A stretch of 64,000 nt of DNA from Hydnum rufescens UP504 (GCA_014904985.1 MU129103.1:1-64000); one strand, 5' to 3'; numbered from the stretch's first letter, positions 1 to 12,655 are shown. Translations and numbers: made by a program. Notes: a model not told the origin generated them from the letters alone.

Positions 1-590
1 ATTTAGGACTGCCATAGAGATTGCCTATCCGCCCACAGCACCACTGCTCATCCACTCGTTCATCACCGCAATCAGCAGAGTTGGTAGTGTGTCGGGACAA
101 TCAGAATCTCATGCCATTAGCGAACCCCGTGATGCTAGGATAGCTTATCCTGATGCTGGGTCTTACATTTCTTTCTCATTTCTTTCTGTCAGGCCTGGTG
201 TATCATAATCTGGCTAGGTAGTCAAGCGTCAGCTTGGTCTGGTTACGAGACTACTGGCTAGGCGCACCGGCCGGGAGTGCAAGGAAGTTTCCGGAAGTAG
301 AGCTTCGGAGGTTGGCAACTGGGGAAGCTGGACAGCTGGAGAGGAAGGAAATAGAGCAGGATCTAATCATTATCATGTAAGATTTACGCCAAAATTTAAA
401 TCGTGGGCCATACCTATGAAATGAGTCCCCAGAGTCTCCACGCATCAGGAAGTCGAAGCACACGGAGTCCCAGCCAGCCGTATCAGCTGCAAAAGCTCAT
501 GCGCTGTACGCGCCACGTGACCTAGCCGTCGTGACTGAGAGGGATACACAGTTTCAGGTGGGGGAAATCAAAATCTCGCGATATTAGCGA
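1..590. other. Left-edge spacer, no gene recognised
   Basis: No coding region is recognisable here. The first bases resemble the end of the spacer module seen at about 15.77 kb and 27.98 kb (a 'ggcctgtcatag'-like stretch), so the window probably starts inside another copy of the amplified unit. Short open frames are not conserved in the other copies. Confidence 0.4.
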
Positions 591-599
591 TCCCCGCCA

Positions 600-1350
600 T
601 CCCAAGATAAGCTTGTCCTGACGCTGGAGCAAGATACGTTATGCCTTCCTCCTCATTCGTAACTGGAAGCACGCCCCACGATCATATCCACGCCACACAA
701 TGAGACTACGCGAGCATAGCGAGCGACGGAATCTCCCACCGCCGCCGCCAGGACTAGATCCGCGTCGCAGAGAACCCCCGTACCCGCTTCGCCCACCCTA
801 CCTCCACGGAATGGAATGAGTCTCGAACAGCGAACCGATCCTGATCCCGGTCCCGGTCCCGTGGTCTGCATCCACGGCACAGAAGGCACAGAGGCGACCT
901 CAATTGCGAATATGGTGTCGGGACTGACAGCCAGAACCGTGTTGGAATTCGCCGAGTGAACTGTGACAAGGCCATAATTATACTTGGAGCTTCTGGGGCC
1001 CCGCTTTCGTCATCTCGGAAAGAGAAGGGGTCCTGATGTTGTGGCACTCGCGGTGTTCGCCCACGTTGCATGTCCTGGCTACTTCAATCCGGCGACAACA
1101 TCGGAAGGCTCATCACCTTCACTTCCACAGTGATCGTCTAGTGAAGCAGGGTGCAGGGAGAGTGGGGGGAATTGGTGAAGTGAGGATCCGATTCTGGATT
1201 AGGGTACGTTTCGCGGGCTTGAGCTGGAAGCCCTCTAAGAAGATGGAATGTATCGGCATGATCATCATCAATCACCCGGTCATTGGCATCAACTTGGAAG
1301 GTTTACCCGTTGGCCATCATTGTGCGATACCGGGCTATGGCGGTCCACAG
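600..1350. repeat. Spacer module 1, copy 1
   Basis: This stretch is closely repeated at 6180-6960. Both begin near 'gctggagcaagat' and share a proline-codon-rich segment, a GGTCCC-type short repeat (CCCGGT units near 845-860) and the 'aagagaaggggtcctgatgttg' neighbourhood. Open frames exist on both strands in both copies, but none matches a family I know and none is clearly under coding constraint. It is probably duplicated together with the downstream oxidase gene. Confidence 0.7.
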
Positions 1351-1920
1351 AACTAGCCACATCCAGAGTCCCGTCTCTCACTTATAGGGCAGCTTAGTAG
1401 ATGTCGTCGAGCTGATCAGAATGTGATGAATCTCCCGCAAGTACCTGGTGACGTTGAGAGCTCCCCAAATGGTAACTAGACCAGCCAGTAGGTTTGCGAA
1501 CCATGCGTCAGCCAGGAATTTGGTGTGCAAAACGTGGATTTGATCAGTGAAATTCAGAATCGAAAGGGGATTGTGAGACAGTAGATGTTCATAATGACCA
1601 GGAATTACAGTAATGGGGATCGGTATTCACAGTCGCTCATCAACGGGGGTTAGAGCAATATTTATCATTTCCTCGCAGTTTAAAGCGCGGAAACCACGTG
1701 CCCCAAAGGCATAGAAGACGTATTGCGTATTAGAAGTAAAGCTACTGGTGGTCAGAGTGGCCATTTCATCTGTTCTCTCTCCACCCTGATACCCATCACT
1801 GCCTGGGTCAATCTCTCTTGCAAGCCAGGGACGGTTGCGACAAGCCCACGGTAGCGTTTTACGAGGAGGGCACTCAGGGACCTCAGATGGGATTCGGGTC
1901 GACCTTGTTACGTAGGTTTC
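1350..1920. other. Spacer, no gene recognised
   Basis: The sequence is loosely repeated at 6960-7460 with many substitutions and indels (for example the 'gcatcaacgggggt'-like stretch near 1640 and 7230). I see no coding signal that survives in both copies. It leads into the conserved 3' flank of oxidase copy A. Confidence 0.4.
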
Positions 1921-2110
1921 CACCACCTACCTAACAAGGGCATCCATGTGTACCTATCTCGATTCGGAGGGGGCTTCAAGAAGCAGAATTTCACAAAAGA
2001 ATCAACCCTCCAACCGTTCCATCCTTGAGTATTTTGGAGCACTTGAAATACACATCTGGCTCTATTTATAAGCCATTTGGACCCACCATCCGCCGCACAT
2101 TAAATCTACC
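1921..2110. repeat. 3' flank module shared by all full-length oxidase copies
   Basis: A block of roughly 190 bp starting at 'ccaccacctaccta' and ending near 'ttaaatctaccgca' lies directly downstream of each full-length minus-strand oxidase copy: 1921-2110, 7465-7665, 12455-12655, 18275-18470 and 24510-24710. It probably holds the shared 3' UTR and termination region. Its conservation shows that gene and flank were amplified together. Confidence 0.75.
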
Positions 2111-2122
2111 GCAAGTGTCAAA

Positions 2123-4422
2123 TCACCAGCCATCCCAAATGATCCGCAGTGCTACATACCGTGTAGGATCATACTTTCGATAAATCTCTTTCAACTTCTC
2201 GTACCCACTGTAAGTCGTCAACGCATCCTGAACATCTTCCGACTCGTTGAGATAGAGAGGAAGGCCTGGAGACCGAGGGATCCTGGAAAAATACAAACGG
2301 TCGTGAATATACGAACCTACGGCATGAAGTGGGAAGGGGGCTGGCTGTAGTGGAAACCCACTCGTGATATAGTCGATCGAGCCCAGCACGGAGCGATTTG
2401 CTTATCTTCGTGACCCCTAGGGGAAGGATCGATCCTAGAACCAAACTGTATGGATGACGTGGGAATTCATAGTGACGCGTAGATTACTAGAAGGAGGAAA
2501 GCTTACTATCCAAATGCTCCTGTAGAGGAAGAGCAAAGAGTTACTGTGAGTCCATAGGCCGAAAAGTGGGAAACAAAGAGAAGAAAAAGAAAAAAGTAAG
2601 CTGACCATTTGGTGGAGTGAAGGATGTACCACCATGGGCGTGACTGATATCGATTTGGCTCTGAAACACAGGTGTGATCACCAAAGAGGCAGTGGAAACT
2701 TCATCCTTGAAACTGGTGGAGAAGTTGAGCCAGTTGTTGTAGGATTTTTCGAATAAACCTTGACCCGGGTAAAGCGTAGAGCCCCCATACTTGTAAGGGT
2801 TATTAGAGATATTATATGAGCGAGTGCCGGTCGAAGTAGAGCCAAGAAAAAAATGTGTTCGACGTACCACATTCTGGAATGACAGTAAAGAGCGTCGATT
2901 AGCGCGCGAAAACGTATGCATAAAAGCAGAAAAATCCATACCACGTTCGTCGCCCGAGGTCCTATCCCTGGGGCCTGTGCCTGTGAAGGCACTTTGGTCA
3001 CCTCGTTGTAACTCAAAGGTCCAAGATTCGTTGCAACAGCAGGGATGGCCAAGAAATCGGCGAACACCTGTTTGAATTGTGCCTCCGTGCCGTTGTAGAA
3101 GAGCGCCACAGTCGCGACTGTTGTGAAGGTGCCCGAGACATTCGAATAAGTTACTGTAGTGGCGATCACTGGACACAAAATGGTGATGAGGTAGTGTTCA
3201 TGTAACGTTGAAACCTTTCTAAGCCTCTCTTACCAGTGTTAGGATCCTTGTTCGAATAAACGAGCTGAATGTGTGGAGTATCAGGCGACAATATTCTAGC
3301 CAGCGCGTTCAAGTCGACTTACGGCATCGATAGCTTTCACGACTGCTGCCGACGTTGGGCCCACATACTAAGGGAAGTGACGTTAAATTGGGATGCGATC
3401 TCCCAGCGCTATAACTGGATCATCCGGGACAGGGCGGTACGCACATTAATGGAACCGCCCCAGTATGTCTTATCTGCAGCCGTCCCAACATAGATCGCAT
3501 CCACTTCATATCTCGTCACAATTCCAAAGCGACTACCCCCGCCTTTCAATGCTGTGAAGAGATCCGAGTACTCATTCGTGTGGGTGGCAGTGACGAGCCG
3601 ACCATTTGTCAGGACCACGTCGAGAGAGCGGAATCTATCGCAGGCCCAGCCTTGAGAAGGGGATAGGAAACTCAGACCACCACCGAGAGCAAGACCAGAG
3701 AAACCCACAGTCCTGGAATACGCAAGCTAGATGTTATTTTTCGAGGCAAGCAAAAGGCGGAATATAAAAGGAGAACGAACTCCACCCGTCCTCCAACGGG
3801 CGCTACACCCTGAGATTGGAGCCCGTCGTAGACCTCTCCGTTCAGGACACCAGGCTCAATGGATATGGAATCGCGGACCGGGTCGTACGAGAATGCCTTC
3901 ATCTGAGAAAAGTCGATCAAAACACCATTGTTGATCCTGAAACGGGCTCCCGACAGATGAGAGAGGAAAGAGATAATTCGGGATCGAGGACTAGAACGCG
4001 ACTCACGTATTCCAGCCGGGCATCGCACTGTGACCACCACCTCGTACGGCATAGGTGCGCGTCGGAATGAAAAACAGTGCGCATTGCAGAGACTACATCG
4101 GAGGAATTGCGAGGGAAAACGATACATGTTGGTTCTGAAAAGAAGAAAGGAAACAAACCCGTCATACAAGTGCCAAGGATCTAAAGGAAGGGGAAATTGG
4201 ACTGACTATCGAACTGGTTATAAAGATCCCATGCGCCGGTGGCGGAAGCTTCATACTGTGCACCTCCCGCACTTTGGACTTTGTCGGTACCAAGCAGAGT
4301 GCTCAAAGTATGACAAGCAGTTTTGGCAGGTGTAGTATGGTTCTGCCCGCAGACACGCCAGGGCATACCAACAGGTAACCAAGAACGAGACCAATGGAGT
4401 GAGTCTTAGAGGGAAAAGGCAT
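2123..4422 (-). pseudogene. FAD-dependent oxidase (PCMH/BBE type), copy A, 5' frameshift
   Basis: This copy belongs to the secreted flavin oxidase family described for copy C. The start MPFPSKTHSIGL gives a signal-peptide-like leader ending in GVSAG. One base is missing near 4349 (GCCCGCAG where copy C has GCCCTGCAG), which shifts the frame directly after the leader. The rest of exon 1 continues in another frame at 4181-4366. Downstream exons keep the FAD-binding stretch with GGGH, the LALGGG motif, the TYWGG motif and the C-terminal KYDPTRY segment. The gene ends in RIIWDGW and a stop. Splice sites match the other copies (GTCAGT, GTGAGT and GTGCGT donors). The lesion could be a sequencing error, so loss of function is inferred. 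Confidence 0.7.
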
Positions 4423-4450
4423 CGTGGGGACATCCGTCAACCCACGAGTC

Positions 4451-4457
4451 CATATAA
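4451..4457 (-). promoter_or_regulatory. TATA-like box upstream of copy A
   Basis: A CATATAAG element lies about 30 bp upstream of the copy A start codon, within a 'cacgagtc..ataagcg' block shared with copies D and F. The short distance to the ATG implies either a very short leader or use of a later start. Confidence 0.4.
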
Positions 4458-4745
4458 GCGTGCGTCAAACCTAGATCACTGACATAATTCCCGATCAGTA
4501 TTCGGTCCTCTGGGTTTACTGTATGCCTGCCTGAGTGTCGCAGATGTTTTCTGTCAGCAGTCCGCAAATTTTATGTGTGTGTCAGCAGTCTGCGAATTTA
4601 TGTGTCTGTGGCGGCCTGAATGTCCCATGAGTTTCCCGTGTGTCAGCACATTCACGTGTGTAGTACTAGTGTTGCCAAAGACTCGGCTTGAGCAGACTTG
4701 AGCCCGAGCCAAGTCGAGCCAAGTCCCTTGTTGAAAGGGACTTGA

Positions 4746-5633
4746 TGCGGACTCAGCCCCCCGCCTTTCAATGCGGTGAAGAGATCCGAGTACTCAGTGA
4801 TGAGCTGCCCATTTGTCAGAACCACGTCGAGAGAACGGAATCTATCGCAGGCCCAGCCTAGAGAAGGGGATGGGAACTTAGGCCACCACCGAGAGCAAGA
4901 CCGGAAAAACCAACAGCCCTGGAATCCCTAAGCTAGATGTTATTTTTCGAGGCAAGCAAAAGGGGGAATATAAAAAGAAATGAACAAACACCACCCGTCC
5001 TCCAACGGGTGCTACACCCTGAGATTGGAGCCCGTCATAGACCTCTTCAAGCAGGACACCAGGCTCAATGAATATGGAATTGCGGACTGGGTCGTACGAG
5101 AACGCCTTCATCTGAGAAAAGTCGATCAAAACACCATTGTCGATACTAAAAGGGGCTCCCGACAGATGAGAAAAGGGAAGAGATAATTAGAGGTCAAGGA
5201 CTAGAAAGCGACTCACGTATTCCAGCCTGGCATCACACTGTGACCGCCACCTCGTACAGCATAGTGTTCGTCGGAATGAAAAATAGTGCGCATTGCAGAG
5301 ACTACATCGGAGGAATTGCGAGGGAAAACGATACGTGTTGGTCCTGAAAGGAAGAAAGGGAAATAAACTCATCATGGACAATTGCCAAGGATCTAAGAGA
5401 AGAGGAAATTGGACTAACTATCGAGCTGATTATAAATATCCCACGCGCCCGTGGCGGAAGCCTCATACTGTGCACCTCCCGCACTTGGACTTTGTCAGGA
5501 CCAAGCACAGTGTTCAAAGTGTGACAGTAGTTTTGGCAGGCGTAGTATGGTTATGCCCGGCAGAGACGCGAAGGCATACCAACAGGTAGCCTGCAGCGAC
5601 ACCAATGAAGCGAGTCCTAGAGGGAAAAGGCAT
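4746..5633 (-). pseudogene. Truncated oxidase fragment, copy B
   Basis: This is the 5' part of a sixth oxidase copy. It runs from the ATG region (5631-5633) through the exon carrying the PCMH motif to the exon carrying ALKGG, then stops abruptly near 4746 with the whole C-terminal half missing. It resembles copy D most closely (the 'LLEEVYDGLQSQ' variant with VLLEEV rather than VLNGEV). Single-base deletions near 5490 and 5530 disrupt exon 1, and the segment after LVLTNGQL has lost several codons. It lies between copy A and spacer module 1 copy 2, consistent with unequal crossing-over. Confidence 0.75.
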
Positions 5634-5639
5634 CGTGAG

Positions 5640-6180
5640 GGAATTCATCAAAGCATGACTCTATATGAGCGTACGTATGCGGGGAGGCTTCAAAGCTGGA
5701 TCACAGACGAATTGAATTTTCTATCCGCTCAGTATTCGGCCCTTGAGGATGATCTCCGCTGGGTTGGCGGCGATTATGCTGAGCAATCCATTCGCGCGCG
5801 TGGTTCAGGCCTGTGCAAGGGAACTTTGATGGCCCGTCATATCTATACAGTACCCGAATACGCCACATCCGCATTGTGGAATGCAGCCATGCCAGAAAGG
5901 TGTTGCATTACTCTATCCGCGCCATTATGAGCTACAGTATACACCTGGTAAAATACATATATGCAGTTTGCGAAACACATAAAATCCGGGTAGCTCTGAC
6001 CAGATGTATGGTGTGGAGCAGCTCCACCTTCCGGGGTCCTCAATGCCGTCGTCCTGGGTCTATGGCTGGCCTTGATGCATGCCCTTGTCCGTGACTGTAA
6101 ATATACTTGGTCTTCTCGTTAGCCCGGCCGTTGTTGGCCAGGGAGAAACCAACCAGGACTGTAACAGGCCAAAGCTCGAC
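5640..6180. other. Upstream region of copy B, similar to 14990-15480
   Basis: This stretch is the upstream flank of copy B and is closely repeated upstream of copy D (14990-15480). The TATA-like element is altered to TATATGAG at 5662-5669. Frames present in both copies are not recognisable proteins. No separate gene is called. Confidence 0.5.
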
Positions 6181-6960
6181 GCTGGAGCAAGATGAGTTAT
6201 GCCTTCCTCATTCGTAACTGGAAGCGCGCCCCACGATCATATCCACGCCACACAATGAGACTACGCGAGCATGGCGAGCGACGGAATCTCCCACCGCCGC
6301 CGCCAGGACTAGATCCGCGTCGCAGAGAACCCCCGTACCCGCTTCACCCACCCTACCTCCACGGAATGGAATGAGTCTCGAACAGCGAACTGATCCTGAT
6401 CCCGGTCCCGGTCCCGGTCCCGTGGTCCGCATCCACGGGACGGACGGCACGGAGGGAACCTCGATTGCGAATATGGTGTCGTGACTGGCAGCCAGCGCGG
6501 TCTCGGAACTCGCCGAGTAAACTATGGCCATGCCATAATTATACCTGGAGCTTCTGGGGCCTGGCTTTCGTCATCTCGGAAAGAGAAGGGGTCCTGATGT
6601 TGTGGCACTCGCGGTGCTCGCTCACGTTGCATGTCCTGGCTACTTCAATCCGGCGACAACATCGGAAGGCTCATCGCCTTCACTTCCACAGTGGTCGCCT
6701 AGTGAAGCAAGTGCCTGGGAGAGTGGGGGGAATTGGTGAAGTGAGGATCTGATTCTAGATTAGGGCACGAGGGTACGTTTCGCGAGCTTCAGGTAGAATC
6801 CCTCTGAGAACATGGATGTATCGGCATGATCATCATTGATCGCCCGGTCATTAGCATTAACTTGGAAGGTTTACCCGTTGACTATCATCATGCGATGCCG
6901 GAACATGGTGGTCGACAGGACTGCCCACATCGAGAGTCCCATCTCTCACTATAGTGGTAG
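6180..6960. repeat. Spacer module 1, copy 2
   Basis: Second copy of the module at 600-1350, with the same proline-codon-rich segment and GGTCCC short repeat (one extra unit here). Its position relative to oxidase copy C matches that of copy 1 to copy A, giving a tandem period of about 5.5 kb. Confidence 0.7.
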
Positions 6961-7464
6961 CTTAGTAGACACGTCAAGTTGATCAGGATGTGATGAACTC
7001 CCGCAACTACCTGATAATCTTGCGAAACGGTAACTAGACCAGCCAGTGGGTTTGCGACTGCGTGCAGCCAGGAATTTGTTATCTAAAAGTGGATTTAACA
7101 GTGGAATTCGGGATCGAAGGGGATTGTGACAGACAAAGGAATGTTCCAGCGTTGTCTCGTCTTTTCGATTGGATGTTCATTATGACTAGGTAGAATTGAC
7201 GGGGATGGCATTCACAATCGCTCATCAACGGGGGTAGAACAATGTTTATCATTTCCTTTAAAGCTCCTAAAATGGGCCACGTTTAGAGCAGTCGGTTATA
7301 CAAGCGAGTGTGAAAGAGAGCACTATTGGTGATGGTAACCGTCTGTAAAACACCCTTTTTTACTCCGAAGTGGTCCTCATTTTTCCCCAAAGGCATTGTC
7401 CCGGGGGGGAGGGGTCACTCAGGGACCTGAGATGGGATTCGGGTCGACCTTGTTAGGTAGGTTT

Positions 7465-7665
7465 CCACCACCTTCCTAGCAAGGGAATCCATGTGTACCT
7501 ATCTCGATTCGGAGGGGGCTTCAAGAAGCAGAATTTCACAAAAGAATCAATCCTCCAACTGTTCCATCCTTGAGCATTTTGGAGCACTTGAAATACACAT
7601 CTGGCTCTATTTACAAGCCATTTGGACCCACCATCCGCCGCACATTAAATCTACCGCAAGTGTCA
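7465..7665. repeat. 3' flank module of oxidase copy C
   Basis: Near-identical to the block at 1921-2110. See that entry for the shared boundaries. Confidence 0.7.
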
Positions 7666-7674
7666 GATCATCAG

Positions 7675-9963
7675 CTATCCCAAGTCGATCCGCAGTGCTA
7701 CGTACCGTGTAGGATCATACTTTCGATAAATCTCTTTCAACTTCTCGTACCCACTGTAAGTCGTCAACGCATCCTGAACGTCTTCCGACTCGTTGAGATA
7801 GAGAGGAAGGCCTGGAGACCGAGGGATCCTGGAAATATCCAAACGGTCGTAAATATCCGAACATATGACGTGAGATGGAAAGCGGGCCAGCTGCAATAGA
7901 AACCCACTGGCGATATAGTAGATCGAGCCCAGCACGTAGCGATTTGCTTATCTTCGTGACCCCAAAGGAAAGAACCCCTCCTACTCCTAAACTGGACGGA
8001 TGTGTGAATTTATAGTGTGAAGGGGAAATTAGTAGAGGGAGGCAAGCTTACTACGCAAATGCGCCTGTAAAAAACAGCAGAAAAACAAAATGTCAGTCCC
8101 AAGCGCGGGAAACGAAAAGAGGAAATAGAAAAGAAAAAGAAGGAAACTGACCATTTGGTGGGGTGAAGGATGTCCCACCATGGGCGCGACTCACATCGAT
8201 TTGGCTCTGGAACACAGGTGTGATCACCCAAAAGGTACGGGAAGCTTCATCCTTGAAATTCACGGAGAAGTTGAGCCAGTTGTTGTAGGATTTTTCGAAT
8301 AAACCTTGACCTGGGTAAAGCGTAGAGCCACCATACTTGTAAGGGTTATTAGATATATTATATGAGCGAGTGCCGGTCGAAGCAGGCCAGGGGAGGAATA
8401 TGTTCGACGTACCACATTCTGGAATGACAGTAAAGGGTGTCGATGAGCGCGCGAAAATGTATGTATAAAAGCAGAAAAATCCATACCACGTTCGTCGCCC
8501 GAGGTCCTATCCCTGGGGCCTGTGAAGGAGTCAACACTTTCATCACCTCGTTGTAGCTCAAAGGTCCAAGATTCGTTGCAATAGCAGGGATGGCCAAGAA
8601 ATCGGCGAACACCTGTTTGAATTGTGCCTCCGTGCCGTTGTAGAAGAGCGTCACAGACGCGGCTGTCGTAAAGGTACCCGAGACATTCGAATAAGTTACT
8701 GTAGTGACGATCACTAGACACAAAATGGTGATGAGGTAGTGTTCATGTAACGTTGAAACCTTTCTAAGCCTTACCAGTGTTAGGATCCTTGTTCGAATAA
8801 ACGAGCTGAATGTGTGGAGTATCAGGGGACGCATATTCTAGCCAGCGCGTTCAAGTCGACTTACAGCCTCGATAGCTTTCACGATCGCTGCCGACGTTGG
8901 GCCCACATACTAAGGGAAGTAGCGTTAAATTGGGTTGCAATCTCCCAGCGGTATAACTGGATCATCCGGGACAGGGCGGTACGCACATTAATGGTACCGC
9001 CCCAGTATGTCTTATCTGCAGCCGTCCCAACATGAATCGCATCCACTTCATATCTCGTCACAATTCCAAAGCGACTACCCCCGCCTTTCAATGCGGTGAA
9101 GAGATCCGAGTACTCATTCGTGTGGGTGGCAGTGACGAGCCGACCATTTGTCAGAACCACGTCGAGAGCGCGGAATCTATCGCAGGCCCAGCCTTGAGAA
9201 GGGGATAGGAAACTCAGACCACCACCGAGAGCAAGGCCAGAGAAACCCACAGCCCTGGAATACGCAAGCTGGATGTTATTTTTCGAGGCAAGGAAAGGCG
9301 GGATATAAAAGGAATGAACGAACTCTACCCGTCCTCCAACGGGTGCTACACCCTGAGATTGGAGCCCGTCCGAGACCTCTCCGTTCAGGACACCGGGCTC
9401 AATGAATATGGAATCGCGGACCGGGTCGTACGAGAATGACTTCATCTGAGAAAAATCGATCAAAACACCATTGTTGATCCTGAAACGGGCTCCCGACAGA
9501 TGAGAGAGGAAAGAGATGATTCGGGATCGGACTAGGACGCGACTCACGTATTCCAGCCGGGCATCGCACTGTGACCACCACCTCGTACGGCATAGTGCGC
9601 GTCGGAATGAAAAATAGTGCGCATTGCAGAGACTACATCGGAGGAATTGCGAGGGAAAACGATGCATGTTGGTTCTGAAAAGAAGAAGGGAAACAAACCC
9701 GTCATACAATTGCAAAGGATCTAAAGGAAGGGGAAATTGGACTGACTATCGAACTGGTTATAAAGATCCCATGCGCCCGTAGCGGAAGCTTCATACTGTG
9801 CACCTCCCGCACTTTGGACTTTGTCGGTACCAAGCAGAGTGCTCAAAGTATGACAAGCAGTTTTGGCAGGCGTAGTATGGTTCTGCCCTGCAGACACGCC
9901 AGGGCATGCCAACAGGTACCCAACGACGAGACCAATGGAGCGAGTCTTAGAGAGAAAAGGCAT
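7675..9963 (-). CDS. Secreted FAD-dependent oxidase (PCMH/BBE type), copy C
   Basis: Best-resolved copy. Seven exons can be followed: 9747-9963, 9548-9674, 9329-9479, 8987-9268, 8865-8909, 8775-8805 and 8487-8713. Introns are 59-77 nt with GT donors and AG acceptors, and the frames join correctly. The product starts with a signal peptide (MPFLSKTRSIGL, ending GVSAG). The PCMH domain follows, with CIVFPRNSSDVVSAM and YAVRGGGHSAMPGWNT, whose His is the expected 8-alpha FAD attachment residue. Next come VAPVGGR, VGFSGLALGGGLSFLS and TYWGG. The C-terminal berberine-bridge segment ends YLNESEDVQ ... IYRKYDPTRY. One junction near 8400-8487 and those of the last exons are unresolved. At about 500 residues the size suits the family. 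Substrate is unknown; relatives oxidise sugars, alcohols or alkaloid-like compounds using O2. Confidence 0.85.
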
Positions 9964-10040
9964 CGTGAGGGACATCCATCAACCCACGACTAAATGAGCG
10001 TGTGTCAAACCTAGATTACTGACATAATTCCTAATCACTA
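9964..10040. other. Upstream flank of copy C, TATA element lost
   Basis: Where copies A, D and F carry ATATAAG, this copy reads 'cgactaaatgagcg', so the TATA-like element is missing. The rest of the flank aligns with copies A and F. Confidence 0.45.
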
Positions 10041-12480
10041 TTCGGCCCTCTGGGTTTATGGTTGCCTCAATGTCGCAGAAGTTTTCTGTCTGTCAGCAAG
10101 CCGCAAATTTTGTGTGTGTCAGCAGTCTGCGAATTTTGTGCGCCAGATAAGCTAAATGTGCGCAAACTGGGATTCCAGCTTGATAGGGTTAGTCAGGGAT
10201 TGGGATTTTAGCAATCTGTGCTGGAATTCACGTTCAATATGGGTGGAAGTTGCCGAAGCGGTCTGAGATTACGTGATCAATAACATTCCAAGGGGCGAGA
10301 GCATGGAATGGAGAAAGGGAGCAAGCAGGTAGCTGCAGCCCCCTTAATCAGTTGTTTAGATCGAGAATACTGTTAAGGGTTGTTTATAGTACGAGGGAAC
10401 AATTTGTAATTGGATCGAGTACAAAGGATAGCCCCTTAATGTAATTGACAGCATGAGGATTATGTAAGGTCACGAAAGACGAGTATGCAAGGAGTGGGAT
10501 GGGGAAGGCTGATTTGTGATGAAACTCAATATGAGGATTGAGAAGGAGTATTGAGGGACTTCACAGGAGTGACAGTCAATCAGAGACAATATATTCTCAA
10601 TCTTCTAAGATGTGAGAGTACAAGAGGTAGCTAGTTATATACTAAAAGGTCAAGGAGTTATTGAAGAGGTAATTATTAAGAATGGGGAGATGAATAAAGG
10701 AAGGTTGCAAGAGGTAAGTGGGAAGGTGAAGATTAATAAGGAGGGGGATTAGAAATGGTAAGCAATGGCAGCAATGAGGTGAGGTCACATGATCGTGTGA
10801 TACTGGTGAGGTGAGTACAACTTGTAACATGGATGTCCATTATGACCAAGCAGAATTAATGGGGATGGCATTCATAATTGCTCATTAATGGGGGTAGAAC
10901 AATATTTACCATTTTCTTGCAGTTTAAAGCTCCTAGAATGAGCCACATTTAGAGCAGGTTACAGGAGTGAGTGTAAAAGAGAGCACTATTGATGATGGTG
11001 ACCATCTCAGTGAAATAGATGGGCTTGCTGAAATGGTTCCTTGGGCTGTGAGCCGCTGTGAACATGTCCGGGGCTTGCCGTAAAATGCCCGCCTTCCCAT
11101 TCCGGAGTCCGGCGCATCCCTAGGGCACTCATCTTCGCCTTTGCGGATTCCTAGTGGCAATCTCCTGCTTGCTTGGCAGTTCTGCTCGCGTACGGCGGTA
11201 GGGCGTTGCGGTCTCGGCAACACTATCACCCTGACTCTGGTAGGTCCCGGATAAACACGGATGGTCTCCGTGGGTAACATTTGTCTAGTCTCTGAAATGA
11301 CGATCTATAATTTGACCTCTTGGCTGCAGTGAACAACGTCTCGCCCGGAGAACTTCGATCCTCCAGGCGCTCGAAGAAAGATGGACCACGAGTTCTCACG
11401 GTAAACCGAGCTTAAAACAGAGGTACTAAAGCAGCGTGAAGAGAATGTCACGGATTCTGGCAGTTGCTTCCCTGAACGTTTCTGGAAAATATCCCTGAGT
11501 TACCTCCGAGCAGGCCCTCCAAATCCTATTCTCACATCTTATTCTCGCCCGAGATCACCTCAACTCATTCCTTTCAGTATATTTGATGCCTGTTTCTCTA
11601 TCGTCTGGCCGCACAACGTACTGTGTCATCTGAGCGCACCCAGGACAGCGGAGTATCACATACAGGACATGACAGGCCTAATGAAACGCCTTGTACAAGA
11701 CCCATATCGGAGGACTGGAAGACAGTAAATTGGCTGGGCTCGAGCAGGCCAAAGCCTCACCGGAGATCTCCCCGCATGCTGTGGAGGGACCCTGGTGCTT
11801 CGTGATTAGAGGATCGAGTCTGTGCGTGAATTCCTTGCTCTTCACAGCACGCACTGATTGACGATCGTGCATAATGCTGAAAGACTGGGCGAAGCTCTTG
11901 ATCTGGTCAAAGAATTCTCAGCCAAGTGTCCCCCCCCCCCGGGCGTTAGACATCCCGGATCTTCTCAAGCCTCTGTCTGCAACTGCTCTCGCTCGAAAAT
12001 ACCGAACCCACTTGATAGGATCCAGGCGATCGGTATACCTTACTACCAGCATGCATGTCACGGATAAGTTCATCCCGAATTTTCGTGATGTCGAAGTATT
12101 GTCCTATCATCCACAATTGAATGAAAGATAGATATCGCGATTTTACTTCAACAATCCGGAGAATCGCCTGGCTACTGGACTGTTGCCGCCCTCATTGAAT
12201 AGTGTTTGACAGAGCCCCTTGAGCTGATCCACAATAGCTTCAAATTCGTCATCAGGCTTTCATCCGAGGATGACAGGGAGTCGTAACTTAGAAGGTAACC
12301 TTAATTCCTGTGATTTGAGGCCCTGGACCAGTCTGTAAAATATCTTTTTTTGCCCTGAGGTGATCCTAATCTCCCCCCCAAAAGGCATTGATTGAGGGGG
12401 AGGGAGCACTCAGTGACCTTGGATGGAATTCAGGTCAACCTCGTTAGGTAGGTTTCCACCACCTACCTGACAAGGGCATC
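10040..12480. repeat. Spacer module 2, copy 1
   Basis: About 2.4 kb that recurs at 15835-18290. It begins near 'gcctcaatgtcgcagaag' and ends at the 3' flank of copy D. An AT- and GAGG-rich middle (10500-10850) is followed by a GC-richer part with short open frames on both strands (for example 10933-11280 minus and 11623-11805 plus). None is recognisable, and frames are not preserved between the two copies because of indels. It may contain a decayed gene. Confidence 0.75.
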
Positions 12481-12655
12481 AGTGCGTTCCCATCTCAATT
12501 CAGACAGTGCTTCAAGAAGCAGAATTTCACAAAAGAATCAAACTTCCAACTGTTCCATGCTTGAGCATTTTGGAGCACTTAAAATACACATCTGGCTCTA
12601 TGCTCTATTTATAAACCATTTGGACCCACCATCCGCCGCACATTAAATCTACCGC
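12455..12655. repeat. 3' flank module of oxidase copy D
   Basis: Member of the block described at 1921-2110, here with a small insertion that duplicates 'ctctat' near 12596-12608. Confidence 0.65.

Noticed and set aside
653..1071. Proline- and glycine-rich frames in spacer module 1 as a gene
   Set aside because: Frames exist on both strands and are explained by the GGTCCC short repeat. Neither has a recognised domain or splice structure.
10933..12131. A gene in spacer module 2
   Set aside because: Frames on both strands are short, and the second copy at 16.8-17.9 kb does not preserve them. Without tools I could not reconstruct a protein.
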